NCBI GenBank assembly: GCA_015832175.1
Contig: WJXW01000015.1
Span: 682,001-746,000 of the forward strand
Origin: Paraphaeosphaeria minitans
Lineage: Eukaryota > Ascomycota > Dothideomycetes > Pleosporales > Didymosphaeriaceae
Direction: 5' to 3'
DNA: 64,000 nucleotides
Shown: positions 46,403 to 57,845 of the stretch, piece by piece
Layout: every line of letters starts with the position of its first letter
Numbering within the stretch: the first letter of the stretch is position 1
Made by a program: the position numbers and the translations under genes
Notes under the pieces: generated by a model
What the model saw: only the letters and a program-made list of their open reading frames with translations
Database searches by the model: none
What the model was told of the DNA's origin: nothing

Positions 46403-47244
46403 ATGGTCCTTGTACTTCTTATCGGCCTCCTTATTTGCTTCGTTTGCGGATTTCTGCTGAGCGTAGTGTTCTTTCTCAAGGATTTCTCCTGGCTTAGGAA
46501 GAATAGGCACTCGCGCTTCTGGGAAAGAGCGGTGGCTCTCCTTTTCAGCACCTGTCAAGGCGGCTTTTCGATCGCCGGTATGGTCGCTGTCGCGATCGCA
46601 TTCACCACAGACACCGAACCGTATCGGCTTGACCCAGTCACCCTTTGTACCCTTCAGCTGTTTGCTGGCGCGAATGTGAGCGTAATTTCTTCTAGAATTA
46701 GTTCACGGACTCATCCTCACGGTAGCTTACCTGGACACTTCGAGGTATCAAAGATTGCCGCAAGGCTATTTGGCTAGTTTACGGCAGTATCGCGTGGACG
46801 GCACCTGATATTGCCTTCTTTACGCGGTACGAGACCTTCCCCCTCTTCTTGTGCATTCTTCTGATGACGGGCAGGGACAACTTCGCTTACGAGCATGCAC
46901 TACTCACTCGCGTTGCTATAGCGTCCACTGTGTCGTGGGGGCATTGGCACGAGGCTCTACAAATCCACAAGGACTCAGGAAACCCCATCCCCAAACGAGT
47001 GCATGCCCTACTACAGTTCGTCATCGCCAACGCAGTGGCAGCGTCCTTTCAGATCATCGGAGCTGTCGTTCTCTACGGTCTATCGCTTGTCAACGTGCGA
47101 ATAAGCGAGCTCCGTCAGGGCATCGTTCTTGTACGTCTTTTCCTCCTGACAGTACTTACTCTTACGTGGACAGGCGTGTATACTCGCACAAGCAGGAACG
47201 TTGATCGCTCTTTGCATGGTCAGCCTCGAGCGTCACATGAGTGA
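46403..47244 (+). CDS. Multi-pass membrane protein, two exons (copy 1 of a duplicated segment)
   Basis: Exon 1 from the ATG at 46403 has an N-terminal hydrophobic helix (MVLVLLIGLLICFVCGFLL), a basic loop, and further hydrophobic stretches. An intron of about 89 nt (GTGAGC near 46676 to GCAAG near 46764) restores a frame continuing AIWLVYGSIAW, FFTRYETFPLFL, ALLQFVIANAVAASFQ, GAVVLYGLSL and LFLLTVLTLTWTG, giving about six to seven membrane helices. Family not recognised with certainty; it resembles uncharacterised fungal seven-helix proteins. The C-terminus may have shifted frame, because copy 2 ends differently (HEYYQES). It is the better preserved of two copies about 3.7 kb apart. Confidence 0.55.
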
Positions 47245-47830
47245 GCCTAGTAGACGCTGGGCTCGCACCCGGAATCGTGAATGGGGGGGAGCTGTACGGC
47301 TGACCAGCCTGACCGACCTACAAGTCACAGCGAGCTCACAAGGGAGGACGATTAGGCAGAGTTCAGCATGCTGACTATGCCTCAACCCAACGTAGTAGCG
47401 TGAGCTTTCAATGGAAAGGACTGGTATCGACCGTTGAATCTAATTTTCTCTACGTCACGTCCACGCCCCACCATCTGCTGGAAGCTTAAGTGCAGTCTCG
47501 CATCTCGAAAGACCAGGCTAGTCGTCGATTGTGTGGTGAGACTCGCCACCATTGTAGCTCAAACACCAACCGTTCGCTGCGAACTCCCGTGCGAGCATAG
47601 CCTTCATACCACGGGGAGATGCACCTTTTGCGCCGTGTCATGCGGACGGTTGGGAGCTATACTCAGCCCCCAGGATGGTTTCGGCGCCTGACCTCCTTTT
47701 GCAATGGCATCTCCCCCGTCTAGTGGAAAGATGAGTCCGAGGCATCGAGCTTACAGGGGACCGCGTCTCCAAGTCTCCTGGGAAGCTGGCCAGCTCATCA
47801 GTGTTTCGATCTTTGCCTATCCGGGTATTC
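46815..47830 (+). repeat. Segmental duplication, left copy
   Basis: The stretch from the last half of the membrane-protein gene through its 3' flank is repeated at 50395-51250 in the same orientation. Shared anchors include ttcttacgc/ttctttacgc, acaacttcg, gcagcg, gtcatgcgg with gttgggagc, and agcatcgagctt. The acidic-repeat gene lies between the copies. Confidence 0.65.
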
Positions 47831-48189
47831 GTCCTGGCTCTGCCTGGCGGTAATGGAATCGCTCATGGGCTGCAAAACACCCTTGACCTTGTGCTCTGGC
47901 TGTGTCTGTCCAAACCGCTAGCGAAACGATCAAGCCACACGTGACCGTAACCACCCCTGGTGCTTGCGAGAGCGCGTCCCAGGCACTGTTCGATTACTCG
48001 CCGTCAACACCCCGATAGCTTCGACGACGTCTCCCCCACAACAAGTCCCCTCGCCGTTGCCAAATCAGACACCAGGGAGTGCTATATTCAGAATTTGGGC
48101 AGAGTCAGGAAACAGGAACCAGAAAATCGACGCCAACCGGGGCTGAAAACGGGAAACGGAAACTTTGATTCAATTCTATGAAAACTGTT

Positions 48190-49606
48190 CTACGACTTCC
48201 GAGCGCTTCGACCCTTAGGTACATAGTCGTCATCGTTCTCGTCGCCGTCGCCCATGGTGATTGCACCACTCTCTCTTTCTGCCTCCAGCTCTTGCAAGCG
48301 CACCAAAGCCTTTCCAAACCGCCGCAAGACTGGCAGTAATCCTTGCTGAATGTCCTCCCACCGCCTGCAAAAGTTTGTGTGCTTTTCCACGACGCAGATT
48401 CTCGTCGTCCTGACTGGACAATCTTATCATACTGTCGGAAAATCCGGAGAGTAGCTCATATCCGTGAAACACCTCGCATTCATACTCAGCCCATAGCTTT
48501 TGCGTGGTTACCCACTCCATGCGAAACATATCTTCTATATTTTCCTTATGCGCTGCCGATGTCCAATCAACCATATCATCTAAGTGTTGTGACAGTTGAG
48601 AACGTCTAGCGTTTCTTTTGCTTTGCGCATCGGGGTGCACGCCCTCATCCGTGGCCTCTTCGGAGCCCTCGGCGTCCGTACCCTCAGAGCCATTGTCGGT
48701 TGTAGTAGGCTGTTGTTGGTCTGCAGTATCCATGTCCTCCTCAGAGCCCTCAGCATCCATATCCTCGAAGCCGGCGTCATTTGAAATAGGATGTTGTTCG
48801 TTTGCATTATCCACGTCCTCTTCCGAGCCCTCAGCATCCATATCCTCGAAGTCGTCGTCGTTTGAAACAGGCTGTTCTTGGCCTGCAGTATCCATGTCCT
48901 CTTTAGAGCCACCGTATATAATAGGCTGTTCTCCAGCATCAGCATCGGTGCCCTCTACAGGACCCTCAGTATCCATGTTCTCGGAGCCATCGTCATTTGT
49001 GATAGGCTGTTGCCCATCCTCGGCGTCTATGTCCTCCTCGGGGTGATTCTTGCTAGGAATAGCTTTGCCGGCCTCGTCTTCGTCCTCAGTATCTGTATCC
49101 TCTCCGGAGTCATCATCTAGCATGATTGGACAGCCTTCTGTTGCTCCAGTCTCCATTTGCGGTGTCTCTACTTCGGTCATCTCAGTATCTTCGGATGTGG
49201 CACGGGCAAGCTGAATTGATTGTCTGTCCTTATTCAGGCCGGCCTTCACCTGGGTTTCCACGTATGAGACGGGTTCGACGTGTGAGACGGGCTCGGCGGG
49301 TTCGACGGGCAAGATCGGGGGTTCATCGAGACTAGGATCCCGCTTCTGCCTTGGACGGTTTCGTGCCTTGGAGGAGCTCTTCAGGTACAGGCTGTTTTCT
49401 GGCCGGCAGAAAGAATGCGTTTTCCTAGCTTTGAGCGGTTGGGCACCCGGAAACTCGATATGGACATTGCGATGCATCTGAAGTCCTCTCTCGGCCCTTC
49501 TCCAAAGTTCTTTAGCGGCCCTTCTCTGAACCTTTCTAGCGGCCCTTATCTGAAGCTTAAGGGACTTCGTATCGCTCTGGTATACGGAATTCCACGTTGG
49601 ATTCAT
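48190..49606 (-). CDS. Acidic-repeat hypothetical protein, probably frameshifted near its C-terminus
   Basis: 458 codons from 49606 to 48230. Basic N-terminus (IRAARKVQRRAAKELWRRAERG), a Pro/Glu/Val linker, then four to six degenerate repeats of about 25 residues with DMDAEGSEEDxD cores (about 48640-49020), then a helical segment (ENIEDMFRMEWVTTQKLWAEY). Near 48385 the better frame changes: one extra base would lead into NFCRRWEDIQQGLLPVLRRFG and end DYVPKGRSARKS at 48190. The tail in the unshifted frame is Arg/Gly-rich and looks non-native. A basic head plus an acidic repeat domain suggests a nuclear protein. Function unknown. Confidence 0.55.
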
Positions 49607-50394
49607 GTCGTCTAAGGAATCGTTCGTTTCGCACCGGAGTGTGGGTTCGTGGTCACAGGATCAAAGGCAGATGATATGTTGGTGGTAAAAGAGGAGGCAC
49701 AGAAGCTCATGACACAACCCGGGAGCACCGTGATTCTTATATTCGTTTTCTGCCGCTACGCCTCACCAGGGGTAGGTCTGGGAAAGCCTCATATCTGTGT
49801 CGGAGCTAGGATGTTAACCTAGTGACGGTGGCGATGCTATAGGCTTTGAGCTTAATATAACGGTTGCATGAACAAGGTGCAAGACCTGGATATTGGCGAC
49901 TGGCCCAGGCTCGCTCGTAAGGCGTTCTTGAGCACTTAACCTGCGTTGCCGCCATGGTTTGCAGCAGACACCCTGGTGTATCTTGAATTATGGCCTTGCA
50001 TTGGTGGAAAAGTACTCTGGTGGTCCGACCAAGTACCCATTTCGGAACTCCCGGAGTGATAGTCCTGCAGGCAGAATCGCAGGTCTTCATGCAATCGGAA
50101 GGATTGGTCCAGAATGCCCGTCTTTTTGAGAACTTCGCCTTCCGAGGGCGCCCTGCGGTACCTCCCTAATCGTCCACGATGACGTGTTCGACCTTCAGAA
50201 GGCGCCCACAGTGCCTCCCTCAACCTCCGCATGACGGCGTCTCCGCCAATCGACCCAGCCTGTCTTATCACGCATGGTGAATGCGCACCCGGCGATCCAT
50301 GCCTATGCCTGTACCATGAGTCGTTCGATCGATCATCGTCGGCTACGACGGCTCACACCAGAACAATCTGCATGGGAGTATCGTCTTTCTTACG

Positions 50395-51250
50395 CCTGCT
50401 CTTGCCTTCCGTACGTGGTATGAGTTCTTCCTTTACCTTTTCTCAACCCACTAATTCTATGCAGGAACAACTTCGTTTACGACTACGCACTACTCTCATG
50501 ATTTACTATAGCATCCTTGGTGTCAATTGGGCTTTGGTGCGACGCTCGAAAAACCCGCTTGCTCTCTAATCAGCGCGACCTTGGATACCTACGCTCGCTG
50601 GTGCTCTTCATCGGTGCCAATGCTGTTGCAGCGTTCTTCCAGATGTGTGGAGCAATCTTGTTTTACATTCTATCGCTTGCCGGCCGGAATATAAGCAATC
50701 TCTGTCAAAGTATTCTTCTTGTGCGTCTTCACCTCCTGAGATTACATAATCTAACACGAACAGGTTTGTATGCTCACGCAGGTGGTAAATATGTTCGCTG
50801 TGTGCATGAGTACTATCAAGAATCACGTTATTAGACGCTTAGCTCGTTCTAGGAACAGCGATATAGAAGGGGCAGTACGACTGAACAGCCTATGAGCGTC
50901 TTGCAGCATTCACGATGCGGAACAGGCCGATGGCTCGTATAGTTGTAGCTTGAGCCTCGAATGGAGAAAAACCGGATCAGCCGTTGAGCCTGTTGCACCA
51001 CCTACGTTCCGCCCACAGGTGGCATCGCAAAACACCAAGCCACCGCGCGTCTGGGTGTATGATTCCACGCTGGGAGTCCCCATTCCGTCAGTCCCATGTC
51101 ATGCGGGCAGTTGGGAGCCAAACCCAGCCCAGATTGGCTTCGACCATCGCCCTCCTTCCGTGGCCAGCTTCGCCTTCGATTGCAAGCATTGGGTCAGAAG
51201 CATCGAGCTTGCAGGGAACTGCGTCTCCCCCGTCTTCGGTGTTTCAATCG
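50395..51250 (+). pseudogene. Partial second copy of the membrane-protein segment
   Basis: The frame 50517-50834 carries IGANAVAAFFQMCGAILFYILSLAGRNISNL and continues to RTGLYAHAGGKY, matching the C-terminal half of the protein at 46849-47244. The N-terminal half is absent or scrambled. Possible splice signals (GTACGT near 50411, ctaattctatgcag near 50463) may be relics. The 3' flank to 51250 is also duplicated. Confidence 0.6.
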
Positions 51251-51329
51251 TGCAAGGCAGACTGGAACTCTCTCCGGGGGGTGCGTCACGCCTGTGCCTC
51301 CCGCCCCCTTCTGGCGGCAAAATAGTGTC

Positions 51330-52090
51330 TGATGGCCAGTAAACGCCCCTGTCCTCTCTAGCTATATCTCCCTCGCAGCAATGGAGTTACCGATGGACGA
51401 CATGGGCCCTGGCTTGCATGGTGTGACTATTGCCGCTGCGGCGCACCGCCACCTATGCAGAACCGTTAGGAGTCTTGGATGCATGGCAAGACGTTGCTGG
51501 CGGTTTCCCGTGCCGTAAAATTTATGTGTGGTAGACTGGTTGTTGCAGACATGCTCACTGTAGCCAGCAGAGGCACAATGAAAGGCGAATCCTGCTTCCA
51601 CGGTGCATTTTCGTGGGGAGTTGGTCACCGCAACCAGCCCGCCCTGACGGCACTAGCAGACGCATGACTGAAGGCGTGCGTATCCCTAGCGCCTACACTG
51701 CCAACAGACTCACATCCGTTGCAGTCCAGGGTCCGGAATGTTTCCAATCCGTAGCTGGTTGCTTCACAATTCGGCACTCTGCATGAATCCCCTTGCTAGC
51801 TGATGGCGTGGCTGGCGCTAGCAATGCTGTGGAGGATGGGTGTTGGTCTTACATGCCCGTTCCTTGCAACGGCATGGCGAAGTGGGTGGAGACGGTGCCG
51901 TGGCGTGTTCATTCAGCTGCCTGCATGCTCGTCGCACTTCCTCCCTCAACCAACTTGGGGTGGACTGGCAGGCGCAGGGGGCACGCATGAACGGAAGACA
52001 GGCAGCGGATACTACGTCCGTGGTGGTGCGTCTGAGTGTGCCTTGCTTTCTTAGCCGCCGTAGCAGGAGGAGGATAAAGGGCGTACCTGC
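51330..52090. other. Intergenic, no supported gene
   Basis: Several overlapping ORFs of 60-90 codons on both strands, none with a domain or splice structure. Confidence 0.4.
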
Positions 52091-52097
52091 CACTTCG

Positions 52098-52195
52098 CTT
52101 CGTCCCCTTCGTCTCTTCGTCCCCTCCGTCTCTTCTTCCCCTTCGTCTCTTCTTCCCCTTCGTCTCTTCTTCCCCTTCGTCTCTTCTTCCCCTTT
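52098..52195 (+). repeat. 18-bp pyrimidine-rich minisatellite
   Basis: The unit ccccttcgtctcttcttc is repeated about five times with small changes. On the minus strand it yields Lys/Arg/Glu-rich frames that are not called as genes. It lies just upstream of the small gene at 52227 and could be its pyrimidine-rich promoter tract. Confidence 0.85.
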
Positions 52196-52226
52196 GTTAC
52201 CAGCTTCAGTACATTCCTATCCAGCA

Positions 52227-52786
52227 ATGTCACAAAGCCCAACCGATTCCCTTGCCACCATCGAGGACAACACCCTTTATGAGGCAGTATATAGGGAGGG
52301 AGTATCCAGGGAGGAAGTATATAGGGAAGTATATAGGGAAGAGATGCAAAGTCAGGTCAGTGACACTACTGTGCGTTCTTCCACCAGGCGCTTACCTGTC
52401 ATCATGGTAGCCAGGCGTAGAGTTGGCAGATCCGCACAGCGGTGTGCTACCTCATCCAGGGCCCGTATCCCAAGGCGGCGGGCACTTGGGGCGCGAGCGA
52501 GTTCACTTCGAAGATTCAGACTCGGACGACTTGCGTCCTAGCGTCAGGAGAAAGGTTTCTAGAACAGTAAGCATATTCTACAAATACTTAACAATATAAG
52601 CAGGTGCTCATGCATATGTAGGAGGAAAGCTCGGCCCTACTAACAGCTACAAAAAAGATGCAGGATCTGGAAGCGAGGGTCGAAGCGCTAGAAGAAGGGA
52701 AGGTGAAGTGCGTGAAAGTCGTTCAAGAGTGGGCTAAGATGAACGAGAAATTCATGCAAGACCTCACAGCGCTCATAGCAAGCTAG
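52227..52786 (+). CDS. Small coiled-coil hypothetical protein, spliced
   Basis: Exon 1 starts MSQSPTDSLATIEDNTLYEAV and carries a short repeat REEVYREVYREE. A GTCAGT donor follows MQSQ. The last exon (from about 52622, after an acceptor tatgtag) reads KKMQDLEARVEALEEGK and ends MQDLTALIAS at 52786, a clear heptad coil. The middle exon is Arg-rich and the least certain. The layout (charged start, coil at the end) resembles the broken gene at 41099-41547. Function unknown. Confidence 0.4.
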
Positions 52787-53920
52787 CGATACTGGCAAAT
52801 GACTTGGAGAAATGCTATGCATAGTATGTACAGGTGAATGGGCGGGAGAGAGCAAGCGTGTGGACTTGTAGTGACGTTGAGATGGAACTTAGCACCTGGC
52901 CGCCTTTAGTCATAGGCCGATCTTGCTCTGATGTAATCCATCCTCCTCGCGTGCCTTGGGCTACGCCGATTCGGTCGAACCACGTGAGGTTGTCTTTCGG
53001 AACGACCCTCTTCCATGTCGAGCCCGCCGGCAATGAGCTGGCGACTTCAGTACTGGCGGAGGATACAGTTTTTCCTCACCTGGTGTTAGCGATGGACAGA
53101 AGCGAAAAGGAAGTGCTTACGAGAGTATCTCGATCTGGTGGTGACCATGGCTGACCTTTCTCTTCTGTAGATACGAAGCCGTTGAACTGTTCTTTTTAAT
53201 AGATTTAGTTAATAGGCTGAAGCCGTTATGCTTGTTTTCAATCACCGCCTTGAGTCACTTTCTACTGTAACGGGACAACAAAATGGCATGGATGTGACAC
53301 TAACCCCTCTCTCTTAAGGCTTCGTATTCTCAATGTGCTCATTCCGGAATCGGACGGGTGAAGAGAAAGCATGGAGCTGCGACGCAACAAATATTTCGGC
53401 GAGTCCTGCCTCGATTCGGAAACGACTCATCCGCAGCTAGGTAAGCAGCCTTGGCGAATAGCCGAGGTGACTCTTGGCCCACCACTCCGCACCAATTCAT
53501 CCTGACCCCCAAAGTCAAGTCTTTCGTTGCTCGTCACTTTATGCAATGTACCGCTGGACAGACTGCAAAACTGCGAGATGAAACTCTTACTAGTTGATTA
53601 ACTGCGCGCAGGCTTCCTAGAGACATCGTCGCATTCGCTGTACCTCCGGTCTTCCCTAAGCGCCCAAGCTCAACTACGCAGCGTCATCTGAACAGGCACC
53701 ACGGCAAGTTGCTGTCAATCAGGACCCTACCCGCATACACTGGAGCCCGCGTCGCTCACGATGTTCCCCCTGCATTGAGACACTGCGTTTAGAGGCGATC
53801 TCGGGCTTGTAGGCATCGCGAAGCAGACAATCGCCAAAGATCGCTATCAATAGCAACAAGCTCATACGCGGGGCATTGGTGACAAGGCGTCCGTCGTCAG
53901 AGACACAGATTGCTAATGGT
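52787..53920. other. Intergenic, no gene seen
   Basis: Only one ORF above 100 codons (52834-53154, +), with no domain. It is not called. Confidence 0.45.
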
Positions 53921-54350
53921 CATGTTGAATATCGCGGTGCTGACCAAGATCTGTTGAATGCTGAGGTGCTGACATCACGCGATGTGTGTCAGCTTGCAGT
54001 GAAGCTATATAGACTAGCACCCTCAGCGTCCCTTAGATGATAACGAATGAATGAACAATCACTTATCTCAACACATATCTCCAGCGACTAGCGACTGCAG
54101 CGACTGGAGATCACACCATCTCCAGCGACCAGCAACTCCAGCGACAAGCAACGATCGCTAAGCATAGCCATCGCTGGCGATGCCAGTTACTATGACCTGT
54201 TGAGATAAGTGATTGTTCATTCATTCGTTATCATCTAAGGGACGCTGAGGGTGCTAGTCTATATAGCTTCACTGCAAGCTGACACACATCGCGTGATGTC
54301 AGCACCTCAGCATTCAACAGATCTTGGTCAGCACCGCGATATTCAACATG
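53921..54350. mobile_element. Perfect 153-bp inverted repeat of LTR-like sequence (palindromic element)
   Basis: The left arm 53921-54073 and the right arm 54198-54350 are exact reverse complements over all 153 bases, separated by 124 bp. Each arm contains a unit that begins TGTTGA and ends TCAACA, the short inverted ends of retrotransposon LTRs, with a TATATAG box near its centre. The spacer has Ser-codon-like tccagcgac repeats and no gene. The arrangement could be two solo LTRs head to head, or a foldback/MITE element whose termini are these arms. Perfect identity argues for recent origin or gene conversion. Diverged copies lie at 54675-54954. Confidence 0.8.
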
Positions 54351-54576
54351 GTCTTCGGCGACTGTTGGCGCCAGCGCTGGCCATCTTCAGCGATCGATGA
54401 GCCGATGGTACCCAGTGACGGCAAAAGTAGAATGTTCGCGAGCTCACTAAAGAGGTACGCTGACCCGTTTGCCGAGAGCCAATAACAAGCTAAGTGGGCT
54501 GAAGAGTGAGTACCGCTCGTCGGACTGATGACACTTAGACTGGCTTCGACCTCACGCTCGCCTTTGAGGACGGTGT

Positions 54577-54666
54577 GACTGCTCAGTGTCCTGGGACTGC
54601 TCAGTGTCCTGCAACTGGTGCGTGTCCTGCGACTGCTCAGTGTCCTGCGACTGCTCAGTGTCCTTG
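54577..54666 (+). repeat. 18-bp minisatellite, five copies
   Basis: The unit gactgctcagtgtcctgc occurs five times, with the third copy most diverged (aactggtgcgtgtcctgc). It ends directly at the start of the next LTR-like copy. Confidence 0.9.
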
Positions 54667-54674
54667 TTGAATAT

Positions 54675-54954
54675 TGTTGAATATCGCGGTGCTGACCAAG
54701 ATCTGTTGAACGCTGAGGTGCTGACACCACACGAGTGGCGTCAACTCGCAGTGAAGCTATATAGACTAGCACCCTCAGTGTTGTTCAACTGATAACAAAA
54801 ACGGACAACTTGAATAAACATCACTTATCTTAACAAATATCGCGGTGCTGAGAGTGGCGTCAACTCGCAGTGAAGCTATGTAGACTAGCACCCTCAGTGT
54901 TGTTCAACTGATAACAAAAACGAACAACTTGAATCAACATCACTTATCTTAACA
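54675..54954 (+). mobile_element. Two further diverged LTR-like copies in tandem
   Basis: The first copy runs 54675-54835 (TGTTGAATATCGCGG to CTTATCTTAACA). The second, 54836-54954, is the same sequence with an internal deletion of about 40 bp after the opening gcggtgctga. Both have the orientation of the left arm at 53921. They share gcagtgaagctat, tagactagcaccctcag and gataacaaaaacg. Confidence 0.8.
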
Positions 54955-55598
54955 GATATCGACGGAATGAGGCCCAAAAATGGTCTCTCAGAGTTGTTGT
55001 TTGCTCAAATGTAGCCACAAAGAATGCCTCCGCATAGAGGCCCAGATTGGGGCGCTATCTCTTGTACCCGCTGTGCCTATTCTTAGCGTGGCTATGCCCG
55101 CCTTAATACGCCATGAGAAACACAATAGGCACGAGAAATACACTGCCAATGAACTGATTAAGTTACGAAAAGCTCAACAGTCTATCACTACCGCTGACAT
55201 ACTAGGATATACGAACGCTTGTAAACTGCAAATTACGTGTCAGTTGGTGGGGACGAACCTGTCTCGGTCAAATCCCATCCAATCGGGAATGCGCTGTGGA
55301 TCCTAGGGCCAAATGTTAGACAGGCTAGCACACTTCCAGCGATTCGACCTTTCCGCTTGATCGACCACGACGCCGATGACTGCCAAGCATGTGTAGCACT
55401 AGCTTCCATACATTGAAGAAAAGCTCCCAAACTGTGACACGGACGAAAGGCCGCGCAAATGAATGTTTTGATTGAAACTAGAAGGCTAAAATAATGACTA
55501 CTTGCGATAGATTCAAACATGCCACAAGAAACGAGACTGGCTGAAGGAATGTGCTGGGTGGGGCCTTACTGCGACGATGGGACCCCGTCCAAGCAGTA

Positions 55599-57186
55599 TC
55601 AATGGTCGTCAATTTCATCCTCGTCATTCAGCACCCACGAATTCGTCCTCGATAATTTCTTCCTTTCTTCTCGACTCTTCTCCACCCACGCACCAACATC
55701 GGCAACAGCACGGCGGGGTAAGTGCTTGTTTGCCAGCAGAAAGGACATAATCTTCGCTGGACTGAACTCAAATTCCGGTATCTTTGCCGCTAATTTTTTT
55801 GCCAACTGACGCAACTCACGATTATGTGTGATGTTGACTTTACTGTCCTCATCGGCGCTGTCCTCATCGGCGCTGTCCTCGGATCCATCGCGTTGAATAA
55901 GATTGGACGGCTCAGAACCATAAATGAAGAAGAACAACTGGATAATCATGTCTCTGTCAGCCAACTGAAACTCAACTCTCATGTCTGCACGGCCAGGGCG
56001 AATGAGCGCAGGGTCGAGGTGCTCGATGTGATTAGTGGTCATGATTAATACTCGTCCCTCCGATGAACTTATGCCGTCGAGGACGTTGAGTAGGGTCGAT
56101 AGGGACACTTTGCCGGCAGACTTTTGAGGACGTCCATCCGAGCTGGCGTCCGTGATGACGCCCTGGGACCGATCTAAGCCAACCGCATCGACATCTTCAA
56201 GGAGGACAACGCATTGTTGCGGAAGTTCGGCGAAGAGCGTTTTTAGGCTCCGGTCGCTGAGGCTAGGAATACTAAGCACGTAAAGATCCAAATCGAACCG
56301 TCCTGCAATGGAGAGACTGAAGCTCGATTTTCCAGTTCCTGGTAGTCCATAGAAGAGGTACCCTCGTTGGTATGGTAGACTCCGCGCGTAGTACCATGAC
56401 CTCGTCTGAGGATCAAGAAATTCAGCAACGTCATCAATTAGCATCTTTTTCAGATGCTCTTTGATGACCACAGTCGCTGCGTCTCTCTTGCTTTTCGATC
56501 TGGACGATTTCCACCTGTCATTTTCGTGCTCAAAGACGCAGGTCTTGTTCTCAACAAGCCCCATGTAGTGGCTGCGGCATTCACCTAGTAGCTCCCTCAA
56601 AACACCTGAATTTCGTCCAAAGTAGGATAGGGTGACTTCCTCTCTCGTGCAACCGAATTGTTCTTGGCTTCGATGACGTGCAAATATGAACAGATTCCGT
56701 TTATGCCAGAAGTAAGAGCGACCGTTACATGGAGAGAAGTGGAGTGGCTTCTTGTCGATAAGCCCGTCTCCAGAAGTGGTTGGTTTGAGATTGACTGTGA
56801 CAAGGGAAGTGCGCGCCGACTGCGCAAATGGTTGAGCACATACCCAGGAAATAAGCATGTCGTAAGCTTCGTCGCGATGAGGCACGTCGATCGTCGTAGC
56901 TATGTGTCTGTTAGGAATCGATCTCATAGTGACCTGAAGGTGCGGTCCACTGACTGAAGTAGGTTTCCAGCAATGATGCCACGTATTGGGAAACATATTT
57001 TCCGAACACAAGAAGCAAACCACAGAAACATAATAGGCCACCGTAGCCGTTTGGGATTACAGTGAGAAGCGCCCAAAGAGAGGAAGTCACAGGCGCGAGG
57101 CCGGGGAAGAACAAGTTCAGAAAAGGAGTCTGCTCGGATAAGAGCGACTGAATGTGAGAAGCGTTGAATTCGCCGGACGAAGCCAT
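55599..57186 (-). CDS. BCS1-like AAA ATPase, two exons, intact
   Basis: Exons 57186-56955 and 56899-55599 (55-nt intron, GTCAGT to ACATAG) join to 510 residues. The join gives ETYFTTIDV followed by DEAYDMLISW, the expected BCS1 N-terminal domain sequence. One membrane helix is at about residues 45-70 (LLCFCGLLLVFGKYVSQYV). The AAA module has Walker A GLPGTGKSS, Walker B VVLLEDVDAVG, and the sensor/Arg region TTNHIEHLDPALIRPGR. There is an acidic insert ADEDSADEDS before the C-terminal helices. Canonical Bcs1 translocates the Rieske protein across the inner mitochondrial membrane. Fungi carry many paralogues of unknown role, and this is more likely one of those given its divergent linker. Confidence 0.88.
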
Positions 57187-57795
57187 AGTGGAGAAGGCTT
57201 GAACCGAGCGAGACGAGATGAGGGGAGATGACGACAAAGTTGTAATTGTGAATCAAGGGAACAGTTCCACAGGAAAGCTGAGGAGCTGACTAGCTGCGAT
57301 TGATAGACTTCGCTTTCGAGAGGAACCCGATCGTTCTTATACCTATACTTGAGGGCGCGGGCCGAGGAACAGAAGATGCGCAGTCGGATGAACCCTACAG
57401 AGGACCCCCACATTGCGATATGTTGTGTTGGCCAAGGTCCTGTCTGCACAATGCATCCATGTCGCAATGGTAGCGTGGATCCCATTGCTGTGCCGCGTGA
57501 AGCCAGATTGAATCAGGCCATAGAATTCGCTTTTGATGCTCCATTCGGCTTTGTTGTATTGGTATCGTTCCGAAAGAGCCACGAGGACGCGTAAAGGGCC
57601 AATACTTCGCAGAACAGTGCGAGGCTGTGAGGAATTGAATGTTGATGTGTATTCTACACGTATCTGTAAGGACTCCTCGCCATGTCTGCTCTCTCGATTC
57701 GCACTCTGGAATTGTCGCGGCTGTAGAAGCAACACCAGCCATCATTGCGAAGCTGCATGAGGATGTGAAAGTGCTTGCATGACCTGGTGCGAGTC

Positions 57796-57845
57796 ACAAA
57801 CTGTGGCCGACAGGGACCACATTCTGTGGTCAACAGGGGTCAACC
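57796..57845 (-). repeat. Degenerate copy of the 23-bp cccacaggttgtggt repeat
   Basis: The minus strand reads two diverged units (gttgaccacagaatgtggtc, ctgtcggccacagtttgtg) of the minisatellite found at 60526-60619. Confidence 0.6.

Noticed and set aside
48618..49046. 142-codon Ser/Pro-rich plus-strand ORF
   Set aside because: It is the mirror of the acidic repeats on the minus strand, and its repeats are a by-product.
52051..52242. Lys/Arg/Glu repeat protein on the minus strand
   Set aside because: It is produced only by reading the pyrimidine-rich minisatellite backwards.
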